Origin: Siphonodentalium dalli
Lineage: Eukaryota > Mollusca > Scaphopoda > Gadilida > Siphonodentaliidae
Assembly (NCBI GenBank): GCA_032622095.1
Contig: CP136067.1
Span: 128,189,030-128,253,029, forward strand
Reading direction: 5' to 3'
Length of the DNA stretch: 64,000 nt
The notes beneath the pieces are model-generated. The model did no database searches and was not told the origin of the DNA. It saw only the letters and a program-made list of their open reading frames with translations. A program made the position numbers and the translations under genes. Positions 36,183 through 48,600 of the stretch are shown here, one piece after another (position 1 is the first letter of the stretch; every line of letters begins with the position of its first letter).

Positions 36183-38395
36183 GGGTGGATACACACATGC
36201 ATGTAATCTCTGTAAATATTGTGTATTTGGCGTTTTACATGGATCATACAGACCATGTAATATGTGTCTGCTGACAACCCAATCATTGCGGTTATGTTTG
36301 ACCACAGTGAGTTAAGCTCTGAACGTGCAGAGAGCGGTTGACTGGACGAAGTCGTCAGGCCGCTTAACATAATTGTTCGCGCGATAACCCAAATGTTGGA
36401 CGTTCTGTTTAAATCATTGTCAGTCTTCTCTTGATTGTATACCAGTGATGGTCCCAGGATTTCCCCAACGCGGGGGCTATGATCCCCAACATGGGGGCTA
36501 TATTATCCCGGAAGCTACCGGACTGACCACTACATATGTTCTCGACCGGGGGGGGGGGGGGTTGCATGCAGCACCATGAGTCCTACCCCATGAAGCCACG
36601 AAGCCACTCCTGATTTGTAAATTTCGTAGTTGACAGTCATATCTGTCGTGCCTGTTTGCTATATATACGAGTGATTAATCTCATATGCAGCAATTTATGC
36701 TATTCATATAATTATGAACATAATATTACAGCTTTAAATTTGAAGGTACAGAAGGTGGTGTTGCTGTGTGTCTTCATTCGGGAAAAGGGTTGTCTAGCTA
36801 AGAGTTCACACATACGTCACATTTCCTCTCTTGTGTTATATACGCACACTTTACAACTATGGAATATTTAAGTAAAACATTATGTTGTACATTCTTGCCC
36901 AGATAATCCCGGCCGATACATTCAACTAAATCCCTTAGTTATTCGAAACTTTCGAGAACAAGTCCCCTCCCCCAATCATGGATTATAGTCCAAAATGTGA
37001 TAATTCAAGCCTGTACAGGCTAAAATTGTGACAGTTAGGAACTTGTTCATCCTTCGGCCTGAGAAACATATACTGTTCTGTAAATTCTGGGTTAAAAATG
37101 GGGGGGGGGGGTGACTCTTTTTTCTTTCAACGCTGTACCTGCATTAATTTTCTTGGCGCTGTGATGGATATATGCATGGAAATCCCAATTGAATGTTATC
37201 AATTGAGCTCGCCCTCAAATTATCCGAGCAATCTCAACAAACTGGTATTGTCTGTCTTAATTTTCCAATGCCTGTTATTCAAGGGATGAGAGCATCATAT
37301 CGGATTGTTAAAATTTGAGCTCAGGCCATGCATAGTGGTTACAATACACCAAATGATTTGCATAGGCCTCAGTGTTAACAAATCCCGCTGGCCTGTATTC
37401 GCATGAAAGTTTTGACCCTGCACGAGTATAAAAAATTGAAGAACGCCATTTTAGAAACAAGAAAATGTGCTCAAAAGTACTTGTCAACGATCTCGATCTC
37501 GCTGCAGTTTGACAAACGTCACACTACCCTTAAAATTGAGAAAAAAATGACATCGAAAAAAAAACACCAACCCCTCCCACAAATTAATCGCCAATTTTAC
37601 AGTCGTAACTGTTCACCATGTGACTATATTTGTTTCTCGTCGGGAAACACGTTTGTGCATTTTTTCGTGCAATTTTCATCCATCTATCATTGACCATTCA
37701 GCTGCCAGAATTGTTTTTATGCTGATCCTAGCTTGGGGGTCCCAGGGGAAATCACTCTACTAATTTGTATTTGGTGTATTGTAACCTATAGTCGAGAAAC
37801 AAATATTCTTATCCTTACGACTCGGCGTTGTTCGATTAGGCTAAATCACTTAACATGGAATTCACCATGTATGAGTTAGTTGATTGCCATGTGTATTAAT
37901 ATAGCACTTCCAAAATGTGGAGCCAGAGAGCCGTTCGGCTTTTGCTGGACGAGATCCAATTGGGAGTCAGTGTGTAGGACATTAAACACTCATGTATCAC
38001 AATCATCCTAAAAGAGCTTCAAACGTCTGCACATTTTATTGTTATTTTGGATGACCCTGTTTCCAAGAAATGACGAGAAACAAATCAAGTATAAAATCGA
38101 CGGACTCAAATCCACTTTTCGAAATGAACTAAAACTCGTGAAAAACAGCAACAGATATCAGACAGGATTTATTCATTTCGGCACCCATGAAAAAAGACAT
38201 GTTTATGACTGGCCTGAAATCTCTTGATAACAGTTAGAGTGATTTTGGCTTATAACTACTCACTGGTCTCGCCTGTTAAAATGGAACGGTCGTGCGCAGG
38301 CGATTAATGCTATCAATGATTGGTGTGACCATGTAAAATACATGGATTTTACATACAGACATTACATGCATGTGTGTATCCACCCTAAATGTGTC
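36183..38395. mobile_element. PIF/Harbinger-type element nested in the 11.4-kb element (Harb-2)
   Basis: Termini GGGTGGATACACACATG and its complement are flanked by TAA at 36180-36182 and 38396-38398. The inverted repeat continues with 'catgtaat' and a 'ttttacatgg' block at both ends. The 2,213-bp interior has a G run near 37099 and only short open frames (63-96 residues) without recognisable domains. Confidence 0.87.
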
Positions 38396-38398
38396 TCT

Positions 38399-40438
38399 CA
38401 TAACCCACATCTACTTCTCACCTACCCTAAATCGAGCGGGAGTACGTGTCTCGCATGGAATATAATTTGGTGCGTACAATAACATCAATTCGATCACATA
38501 ATTAATCTTAAATAATTCCGTCATTTGATATTATGGAATTATTCGTAAATTGACATGACAGATAATATTCGTGTCGTCGAGGATTGATATCTTGGAAACA
38601 AACAGTTTCACTCGAGTGTTTATAAAGAACTTCCTGATAATATTTGCGTGTGGTACAGTAAAACAAAAACTGTCTTGTAAATAAAACGATAAAAACAAAA
38701 CAATGAACTAAAACATAAACAATAATTTGTTGGTATTCCGCATGTCCCACACCATCACCCAGGTTAACTAAACAAAGTTCATGTGGAAATACTTTCGATC
38801 TGAGAACGGACTCGGATATCCACTGAAACGCTTTTGAAATTGACAAAATATTCGCATGTTTCTGTCAAAATAATCGGAGAAAAATCAGCATTTCATAAAT
38901 AAATATATATTTCATTGTACGCGCGGGTGGTTTTAATGCCACATACCCAATGCACAGGCGGGAACAATCCCATTATTGGTACGACCGAACCTGACATAGA
39001 ATGAGTTAATTTAATGCAAATTTCCATATTAAAAAAATCGGCGGTTTCCTGTGCACTGACTTCACCCATCGCCGCTTTTTAAAAGGCATAGCAGGAAATG
39101 GCACCCTTTTGATAATCTCTAAACAATGGCTTGATTAGCCCATGGTCTCATTTTTGTCCATCGGTTATTAATTTCCGGGTGCCTGCGGAACATGCAGTTA
39201 CAGTGATAACTGAACAGGTCTAGAGGCATTACAAGATTTGTACACAACATAGACTCCACGTTCTGCGCACATACATGCATGATGCATTGGACCTCGGAGA
39301 GACAATTTCACACGGAGTTTACGGATATGGGACATCGGTTACATAATACAGTTTCTAATCGCGGGATAAAGACGATTGCATCCCGGACATCTGCCCCTCA
39401 AAGTTTGTTCAAGATTCTTTTTTAGATCAGATTAGATACTTTATTCGCACAAAACATTTACATTACAACATGCAGTGAGAACAAGTAGACAATTTGTTTT
39501 GTACAGTATGGCCAGGATTGGTCGTCTTCCTACTGCCCTGTTTTAAATTACCGTTATAGTTGTATTGATGGACATAACTTTCAAAACAATAAATTTCAAT
39601 TTTAGTTTCTTTTTGAATTTACCAGGACTATTTCAGTTTCATTGGTGAAAAAATCATTTTCAAAAATTTAAATTTAAATTTAAAAAACTAAATTTTGCAA
39701 TACCACACTAAGCCCCAAAATGAACGATATCTACACTATTTGTCTAATTGTACTTAATTTAGCTGACCTCTTTGTCTTCGATGGTGTCTGCATGGGGTTA
39801 TATCATAATGCTATGAAGAAGCAATGTGTTTTCAAAATGTTTCATAATCAGCTGACCAACTTATCACTGACCACCGTGTTTTAATTGTTGAAACTTGAAT
39901 TGACCCATACGTTAATTAATTTCAATAAAGTATATAAAAATAAATATTATCGTAAAACTTATAGGAGGGCACTTGACATGAGGTCGAATATACACGCACG
40001 CCGGTTATGGTCATCAATAACAGTAAATACCCTAACCCTAACCCACATGATGTATGTTAACAAAACTGAAAATAAATAAGTTTCCGTGGACATTATTTCC
40101 ATGCTTGTAACGACCAATTATCAGTTTGAATATTTTATTCGTTTAATATATATAAAACATAATCACATATTTCTTTTAAAAAAATATTGCAGTAAAATCA
40201 AATTTAAAATAGGGACATTTTGAGCCGAAGCCCTCTGCGCTGGTTACGGATATCGATTATACATGTATATATGAAAGAATTAGCAAAACGAAGCCATCCA
40301 TCCATCGAAATAGTTTCCATGTAACGAATTATATCAGGTCAGAATATATTATTCTTTTAACACATATTAAATATTCATATGTTCGTGTAAATATATTGGA
40401 GAAAAATCAGTTGAAAGGTTCCAATCCGACACAACGTT
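38399..40438. other. No recognisable gene; possible LINE 3' end
   Basis: Around 39422-39500 the minus strand carries an AATAAAG followed by a TATCTAATCTGATCT-like tail, which may be a short LINE or SINE 3' end. A two-and-a-half-copy CCCTAA tract at 40030-40044 is too short to mean much. The 112-residue minus-strand frame at 38508-38846 has no recognised family. Confidence 0.4.
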
Positions 40439-41533
40439 CGAAGGTTTGTTTAAAACTAAACGGACATTGATACCAGACAAATTCTAAATTGAAACTAATT
40501 TGAAGATTTATCAAAGGTCCCGTCAAGATATTTTCGATCTAACAACAGGAAGTTGTAAATCTATAAGATTCAATAAATATATATAGTCATATGTTCCTGT
40601 CACAATATTCGAGTTATTTAGTAATTAGTTAGCACCCTTCTTGAAATAATGCATGTGTATCGGTACCATTCCGACTCCATATATAAGTTATTTTTATGAG
40701 TAATCGCGGTATATTGGTATCTTTACTCTCTCTGTGCCAATTTTTACAATCGACGGGTTGAATTTCGATGAAATTTCAGTTAAATAAAATGATGCTGCTC
40801 ATTTGCCAATTTGAGCAGCAATTTCGAGAAAATATTTTGGACTAGGGAGGTGATAATTAATTACGTAACGCACACCGCGAGCTCCGCCACCGCGGAATGC
40901 AAAGCTCCGGCCGCCAGCGATGGCTCCGTGTTCAGCCATGTTCCTCCGTGTTCCTCCGTGTATGTATGTGTATGTATGTATGTGACATCTGTGTTATATA
41001 TCCCCATAAAAGTGCCACACGTTGTACTACATATTACTTAATAATTTGATTTTGATCTTTGTGTTATATATTGTGGGGGGGGGGTGATTCTGTGCAGTGA
41101 TTGCACCATGGAATCACAGTTCATGGAAGGCGACGGAGGGCAGGGACCCGGCCCTCTGATGGTGATAGTTCCTGAACATTACCGTTGGCGGACCGGGTTT
41201 GTGCCCTCGGTGGCCTTCTTGGAATGTTTTTCCAAATTATATAGGACAGATTTGTCCTGTATATCACGTGACTCATTTATTATTGTAAATATGTTATGAA
41301 TATATACAGTCTATACAATGTAAAATGTTATAAGACTGAATAAAAAAAGTTGAAGTGTTCATGTCGCGGTCACCTGTGTTATGGCCGTGGTCACCCGTGG
41401 TCATAGCGTGGATGTTCCGTGTTCAAACGTGATCAAGGTTTGTTTAAAACTAAACGGACATTGATACCAGAAACATTCGAAACTAAATTGAACATTTATC
41501 AAAGGTCCCGTCAAGTTATTTTCGATCAGGAAG
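40439..41533 (+). repeat. Pair of ~105-bp direct repeats near the element's right end
   Basis: 'aaggtttgtttaaaactaaa' starts at 40439 and 41425. Both copies run through 'caaaggtcccgtcaag' to 'attttcgatc'. The intervening 'gccgtggtcacccgtggtca' segments (41380 and 41532) are also repeated. Confidence 0.85.
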
Positions 41534-41818
41534 ATGGCCGTGGTCACCCGTGGTCATAGCGTGGATGTTCCGTGTTCAAACGTGATCATTTGGCCGTGGT
41601 CACCCGTTCGTCGTACCGTGATCGTAGCGTGGATTTTCGTGTTCAAACGTGATCAGAGCATGTTCAAACGTGATCAGAGCGTGTTCAAAATCTGAACACG
41701 ATTGAACACGTTTACCCAGACCGTGTTCTTGGCGAGTTCAGATTTTGAACACGGAAAAACCACGGAAAAATCGCGCGTGGTCTTCTTGGACATGTAAAAA
41801 ACCACGGGCCTTGTACTG

Positions 41819-41875
41819 TACTCATCGTATTGAGTGTGGCTCAATTCCCATGCCCCTGGTTGTGGATCGGTTTAT
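41819..41875 (-). pseudogene. Zinc finger interrupted by the 11.4-kb element, N-terminal side
   Basis: When joined to 30381 with one TA removed, the minus-strand frame places a histidine, three codons (one a stop), alanine, then an eight-residue linker before the CDVC of the split finger. That is the H-x3-H-linker spacing of C2H2 arrays with the second histidine lost. Confidence 0.6.
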
Positions 41876-44800
41876 AAATATGTTATAACCCGCTTGGGTA
41901 TCTGTTCAATAAATACAGACCGCGGCGCTGACGCTATCTTGCACAAATATACCCAAGCTGGTTACAACCAAAACATACCACATTATCTCGAACTTAGCTG
42001 TTTGGAATGCGGTTTTCATGAAAATACTCAATCGTCTTAACACTCTCACATGTTGTATAGCAATAAGCCCGTTGAATTTGTAAATAATCTGATTCTGCCA
42101 ATACTAAATGGTTGATTGTGCGACAACCAATTGTTTTATTGTATACCGTGAAATGACAGCCCATGCTATTATGTGCTGATGAACGAATGTGAATCAAGAG
42201 AGATAACCCAATTCACAAAACGTTCATTTTGCAACGTGTATTTGAGTTCTGTTTTACTACTATTATTAAAGGTACACAATCCGATTCGATGGTCCCCGTA
42301 TCACCAGATAGCAACAACAACAACAACAACAATTATTCAACAGACACTACAGTTATCAGACTGAATAATTACCAAAAGCTAATGCTGACCACTTTCAACT
42401 ATAATATAACATTTCCAAAAGCGTGTTACATATCAACATTTTGTTCAACGCATTTTGGTATATCGAGTATGTCGGTCTGCTCGTCGAATATTTACTAGTC
42501 CGCCAAATATTCAGGTTGTGAAAATTAACTTATTATAAAAATTGATATATGATAACTCTGAGCATTGATGGGTGGTTTTCTCGACTCGAATAAAATATTG
42601 TTCACCCCCGAAGTCAAATGAATAGTAATTTTGGAGCGTTAATTCGGATTATGTATCTTTAGGTGGAATAGTTTGCTCTGTGCATAGTACAGTAATTGTC
42701 GAGTACAAATAATGATAACTTTCGCGCGTTTTCTTATATTAGCACGAAAGTATTGTATTCACAGCTCGACGAATAATGTATGTTATGAGTTGGCGGAGTT
42801 TTCATTAAGGCAGCCGCCAATGAAAAGTTGTTATTTGAGAATTGTTTTCGGCGGGAAATCCGTGGCGTGTAGTCATTTCTAGTCCTGGCTGTGTTGGGTC
42901 AACACACACAATATTTTTTTGAATGAACTTAATTAAAGTGTGATATTGCTCAATTTGGATATAGTGAGTTTAACATTTTTAGTTGTTTTCAAATAATATT
43001 TGAGTTTGTTTGAGAATTTTTCATTGATCTCATTTTAACATAGACATATATGTCACTGTGATACAAAATAGTTTAAAGTTCTTATCTTATGATATTTATG
43101 TGTTCCTATATAAATATGCAACGTGTAGAGTAAGACATTTGTATGTGTAAAATTTCATTGAGAGTGTATTTCCGACACTAAAAGCTGTTTCCATACGAGT
43201 GTTCGGATAACAGGTTTCCATCATGGTTTTCCCTAAAACTGTTTTTTTCCTGGTGGTTGTTTCTGGACCGCTGTTCAGCATAGGTAGAACAGATGGAGTA
43301 AAGTGAATTCATGTGTATGTACATGTCTTCTTATTGTTTCATCTGAACAATAAACGCTGACTGACGATGGCCTGGCTCGATTGCTTTAGTAGTTTGTTAC
43401 CATTATGGTAGAATTGGGAATACCAAAATAATTCAACACTGTCACTTGTTTCTGACAAAATTGCAAATATATAACACGTGATCACACGTAACTGAATGTG
43501 GAAAGTAGATATCGTGTCTCAGAACAGATTGCTAAACGACTATTATGTGTGTGTGAGTCTCTAGTATTCTGGGATATTCCATAAGTTGGTTGAACAGATA
43601 ATATCCATGAGAGTGGTATCTTATAGAGTTGCTCGAGCGAAATCTAACCATGCGGCGTTCGCAACGAGTTCGATAAAGATTTGAGATTATGATGCGCTGT
43701 GTTCAGTATTTATTCCACACCGTTGTGGCAGATACGTTCAATCCATGACCGTCACCATCATTGATACTATAGCTACCGTTATTGTGACTTACGTTAATAA
43801 CCATCACCCGAAGCGGATCGCTGGCGTCAACGTCAACAAGTTCCGGCTTGTATTCCACTAGAGATGTTCACTAACACGTGACTCACGTCAATGGGTGTGG
43901 AATAAAATATTATACTCACCTGGAGGACGAGAGTCTGTTTTGTGTGGGTATATACTGAGGATTACCGTTATACTGCACAGGAAAGATGCCGCTCGTGAAA
44001 CATAATCACCTGCGGAGGACATAATTAGTATGTATATGAACATGTACATGTATATTGGAGTTAGGTGGGTTTAACACATGTGTTAATGGACACCTTCCGC
44101 AAACTTCTTGCCACTGAGAGTACGGTTATGTCGTTCTGTTTACCGTGATTATGTTTTTCTAATTTATGCTGTTATACAGGTTTCATATAGTGATTTGTGT
44201 GTCCCACTCGTATTTCATGGCGACGAATTATCTGATTGCCACTAAGAGATAAAAATTATGGCAATTACAATTTAAGGACACAATGAGGACAATAGAAACG
44301 ATCTCGAACCTATAACTATATATGATGAATTTGTGAGTGTTGTTGAAAACCGTAGTCGTAAATACGGATATGGCAAAACACAAATTATAGTGACGTACAT
44401 GTAGTACCCGCAATTCGCAACGCAACGTAACCAAGAAAACAAACATGAGCTCGCGAGCATTGCATGCTGTCATCGAGCTTACCACTGAATGTGACCTGAC
44501 AACAACTTAACGAAGAGCAAACTAATCACAGTAAACATTATCATATCACCTTACTGAGAGTGGCACGAAGTTTGAACAACACCATTTTCTCATACACGGA
44601 CTCGTAGTCGTCAATTATGCGAAAAGGAATTTGGTCCACCAGAAACAAAATACGACTATAATTTGTATAGCTATTCGTAATTATTATCTGTATTAGTTCA
44701 TCATGCGCAATGTGTCTATATTTTAATTAAGAGTTGACTAAATTTAGTCACCCGTAACAAAAATTTATTTAGAATGCAAGGTACATTTTCTAGCGTTTAC

Positions 44801-45253
44801 GACACAATGTCCTCGATATGGTGTACACAATATACCACATTTTCCCATGTGCCCATCGACATTGAGTCACGACTAAATCGCGAACACGCACCGGATAAAA
44901 TCCGCAATTAACAGAAAGACCCATATTCGATAGTAATATAAGCACACGATTGTTCAATTTAAAACAAAACAATGTCGACCTAACTTTTAGTACATTAGAA
45001 GCTGCAATCTTCAGTGTCTGCAATAAACATAGAACAACACAGTTGTGTGAACATGTTAACGTTATTGCACTCGCTTGGCATGACGTGAAGTAAAACTCGA
45101 ACCTCGTTTTATCATCGAGTCACAAAAATCTCGTGCAATAACGTTAACCAGTTCACACAAGTGTGTCGTTCTATCTATATATCACGTATTCTTCCAAGCC
45201 ACTCGCCTAATACTTAACGGGATTCAATGCTTTTTCCTTTGCTATACTGAAAT
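41876..45253. other. Long stretch with no recognisable gene
   Basis: AT-rich, with scattered open frames of 60-90 residues without family features. A (CAA)n tract lies at about 42313-42331. 45045-45165 forms a loose inverted repeat around 'gttaacgttattgcac'. No element termini found. Confidence 0.4.
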
Positions 45254-45610
45254 CAGGGACGTGGGTAGGGGGTCTCCGTTGGTGGGTGTCCACCTTGACA
45301 TTTACATCTGCACCTAATTGAACCAGACCAAACCATTTGGACCCCCTTGTGTTGAAACTCTCCAACTGGTACCACAAACTTTCCAACTATTGGACATTTC
45401 CAATCTGAGATCCCCTTACGGTTCGACATTTCCAATTGATGGCGCTTTTTAGACCAAATGATTTAACAAAAGTAGAATGCTACTGTATGTCTAAAAACAA
45501 CACATCCATCACATGTTCAACTAATGGTATGTCAGGCATGACCGTTCCAATTGTTAAACATTAAGAGGTGACACACCCCCTGAACCCCATAAATTGTCGC
45601 CAAGTCCCTG
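45254..45610. mobile_element. Small hAT-like MITE
   Basis: Termini CAGGGACGTGGG (left) and the near-complement ending AAGTCCCTG (right) resemble hAT ends. Flanks ACTGAAAT and ACTAGAAT match at six of eight positions, consistent with an aged 8-bp duplication. The interior repeats 'tccaac...ttggaa' words. Confidence 0.65.
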
Positions 45611-45659
45611 ACTAGAATTGTGTTGGGCCAAAATATGTTTGGACATACAATCATATTAA

Positions 45660-48600
45660 AGAGGTACTGTACGCCATTTTCAATAAATTCTCAGTAATAA
45701 CAACGATCTAATATCGATAATATATAGAGCAATAAGTAATTTGAGTCGAAGATATATTCTGTAAACGTTCAGGTTAATATGTTGTCTTAAAATCAAAGCT
45801 AATAATTTGATATAAATTAAATTACAAATGTCCATGTACAAGACGTAGTCAAGTTAATTGACGGATATAGTGTGGTCGTCAAAGGGTTCGACCCGGAAGA
45901 AATTGGTATAGAAGCGGTTTTGGTGTCATTCGACGCGGGAGAATCTCGTGTATAACATATCCAAAATCCGCTAAAATCCGCTTTGGGCAAAATTCAGGAT
46001 CCAAGATGGCGTCCAACATGGCTGCCGTTAGTCAAAAGATACTCTGACTGAGATTAATTCGATAACAGTGAGAACAAATGTTGTCATATGTATACAAATG
46101 TATACATTTTTGCAAAGGTACAATGTTGAGCCACCTGTTTATGGCAAAAATGGAACCCATCGTCCCAGATGGCCGCCAATATGGCGGCCTAAACTCGAAC
46201 ATTTGAAGTTTTTGCCTAATATCTTAAAGATCAATTCCTGTTGTTTGATAATGGTTCAGACTGGCGACATTGATTAGTCATATTCATGTTAATTCATCAT
46301 TGGAGCAATGAAAGATACCATAAATGGGGTCCCAGACTCATCTACACCCTCAAAAATTCGATTTTACAGAACGCGGTATAACATTCCACAAAACTCTCCA
46401 TTGTGATTACAGTCATATATCAACAAGAAATGGACAGAACTGTACAATGTAAGTTGGGCATACCAATATCTATAAATACTCCAATTCAATGAAACCCAAA
46501 TTGGCGCTTTGTCTCAAAATGGCTGCCAAAATGGCGGTCAAAATATGGAAAATGGCGGATATTGATCACAGTGACATTCAATCCATTATAAGTAGTGGTT
46601 GATGAATAAAATTGACTAAATAAATACGAATGAATACCTCTTTATGATGCCATTATGCTAGCTCTATGTAAAAACTTAAAAATCAGTACCAAAAATGGCT
46701 GCCAAAATGGCCAACCGATGTGAAAAATACTATTTTCTATCACTTCTGTTTATCACTTGTTGCTCTCTGAACTGGGAAACAATGGGTATATTCTTTCAAT
46801 GATCGTGTCAACTGATCATTACAGCAATGACATTTCTAATAGATTAGATCATAGTTTACTCCGGTCCTTCACTAATAAGTTATAACGAATGCGGTATGAA
46901 ATTTAACCAAAATCGACTTTGGGGTTCTGGTCACATTTGATATTTAGGGATGAGCAGATCTTGTCTGCAAAATAATTGATCGTTTCTTTTATTTGTGAAC
47001 ATTCCATCTCAAATAGACCAAAAGAAACAATAAATTTTATCTAATATGGCTTCCAAAACGAAAATGGTAGACTCTGCCCAGCTCATCACATAATGGAAGT
47101 TGTGAGTGGTGGATGCAGTTGATAGTTGGCTCATATACATGTATGTGGCTCATATACATCAAAACTATTTATTTTCAATCTTTTGGTGGCTTCCCGCGGG
47201 TTGACAAAATCTCGACTCATCAGTGCTATAATGTCGTATATCCATTATGGCGGGAAATGAGTATTTGATACCATTCGAATCGTGAGAAAAAATCCAATCC
47301 GATGGGCCAAACTGTCCTTGCATTGGATGACAAATATTCGCACAAACCAGTGAAGCAAATGTCTTTACAATTATTCGTACTATGAGGTCGTATGTCCAAC
47401 AGCAGCCAATCGGACGCTTCAGGTTGTCCACGTGACTTCTATTTTGTGTTTGTGAATTCTAAAATATGTGCTATATGGCAGTATCTCCATCTTAGTCGCG
47501 TGATCATTTGGTGATTTAAATTTTGTGATTGTTCCACACATTTCTGTATGATGATGCACATGGGTGAATTTTCATAGTGTAGAATAGGCACTTTTTAGTT
47601 CATAGACACATGCGATTGCCACCATATTTAGCTTAATCTGCATTTATTAGCACAACTTCATTATAGCACGGAAACGAATCGTCGCTGGCATACGCAAAAT
47701 GCTTTGTCAACATTAGGAGAAATGTTGTCTAAAAACTTCAACCTTCATTTTCTCGGAAAGTTGAAAATGTGGGTTACATTATAGCACTGAGCGACGAAAT
47801 ATTAACTATTCGGGCTCGGCCATCATTTTCAAGTTTCAAGCTGGAACTAAATGTAGCCCATGGATTCCCCATTTCGACATGTAAGAAAAGTAGTTTTACT
47901 CTGATCTCTTCCCAGATATTAACTCTCCGGTAAATGGTGATCTCTTATGTTCTAGAAAATACGTGTGCCAAATACATATATGTATGAAGAAACTATTCCC
48001 ACACATTGTTTACACATCGACTCCGTAAGTATGTGGAGGTTTTCTTGGACAAGCGGGATTTTCAAACATCGAAACCGTCCGTACAAACAATAAAAGTTAA
48101 TAGGAAATGACGTTGGGTGTAGGTCTAGAGTACGTCGTCCGCATGAAATAGTTTCGTGTCATTAATTTGCACATAGTTCGTGCTCTGATGAGCATGGATG
48201 AACGCCTTATGTGGCAGTTTGATTGTCTAACATCCGGAAAATAACATGTTCATTGTTCACATTTCTTAGACAAACATGTTGTTAATCACCATCTTCATGT
48301 GGCATTTCTATCCAATGACAACCTTGAAATGCCAGTTAATCAAGCTAAATGGTTGATACCTTTACGCCTACGGGTCAGATCCAGCCGTGACGCACATTGT
48401 GTCTACATACCATTGATGAAATTCACTAAATGTGTAGAAGATATAGGTGCGTCTATATATGTACTAGAATGTTTCTATCCACATGTAAATACCCACAATC
48501 GCATGACACGGAATTGTCACATAAAGTGTGAAGGGTATACAATGTACGTGCGAATTTTCATTTTTCCTCTTGATATTGAAGAAAATAATTTTACTTTGAA

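Larger units (their letters stand above)
30384..41818. mobile_element. 11.4-kb TA-flanked inverted-repeat element (possibly Tc1/mariner-type ends)
   Basis: Identical 23-bp terminal inverted repeats begin CAGTACAAGGCCCGTGG. They are flanked by TA at 30382-30383 and 41819-41820. Removing the element and one TA rejoins a zinc-finger frame with correct C2H2 spacing, which supports a single insertion. A 24-bp word beginning 'cacggaaaaatcgcgcgtgg' sits near both ends (30434 and 41761) in the same orientation, and the subterminal regions are rich in 'cgtgttcaaa' and 'gccgtggtcac' words. TA duplication and CAGT ends fit the Tc1/mariner/pogo group, but I see no DDE/D transposase. Later insertions (hAT-2, Harb-2) and internal tandem repeats account for part of the size. 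Confidence 0.82.

Noticed and set aside
36440-37790. Possible element between 'gtgatggtcccaggatttcccc' and 'gggggtcccaggggaaatcac'
   Set aside because: The similarity is short and no target duplication could be identified.
38508-38846. 112-residue minus-strand open frame with a hydrophobic stretch
   Set aside because: One possible membrane segment but no family signature and no intact neighbours; likely chance.
40030-40044. Interstitial telomeric repeat (CCCTAA)
   Set aside because: Only about two and a half units, easily expected by chance.
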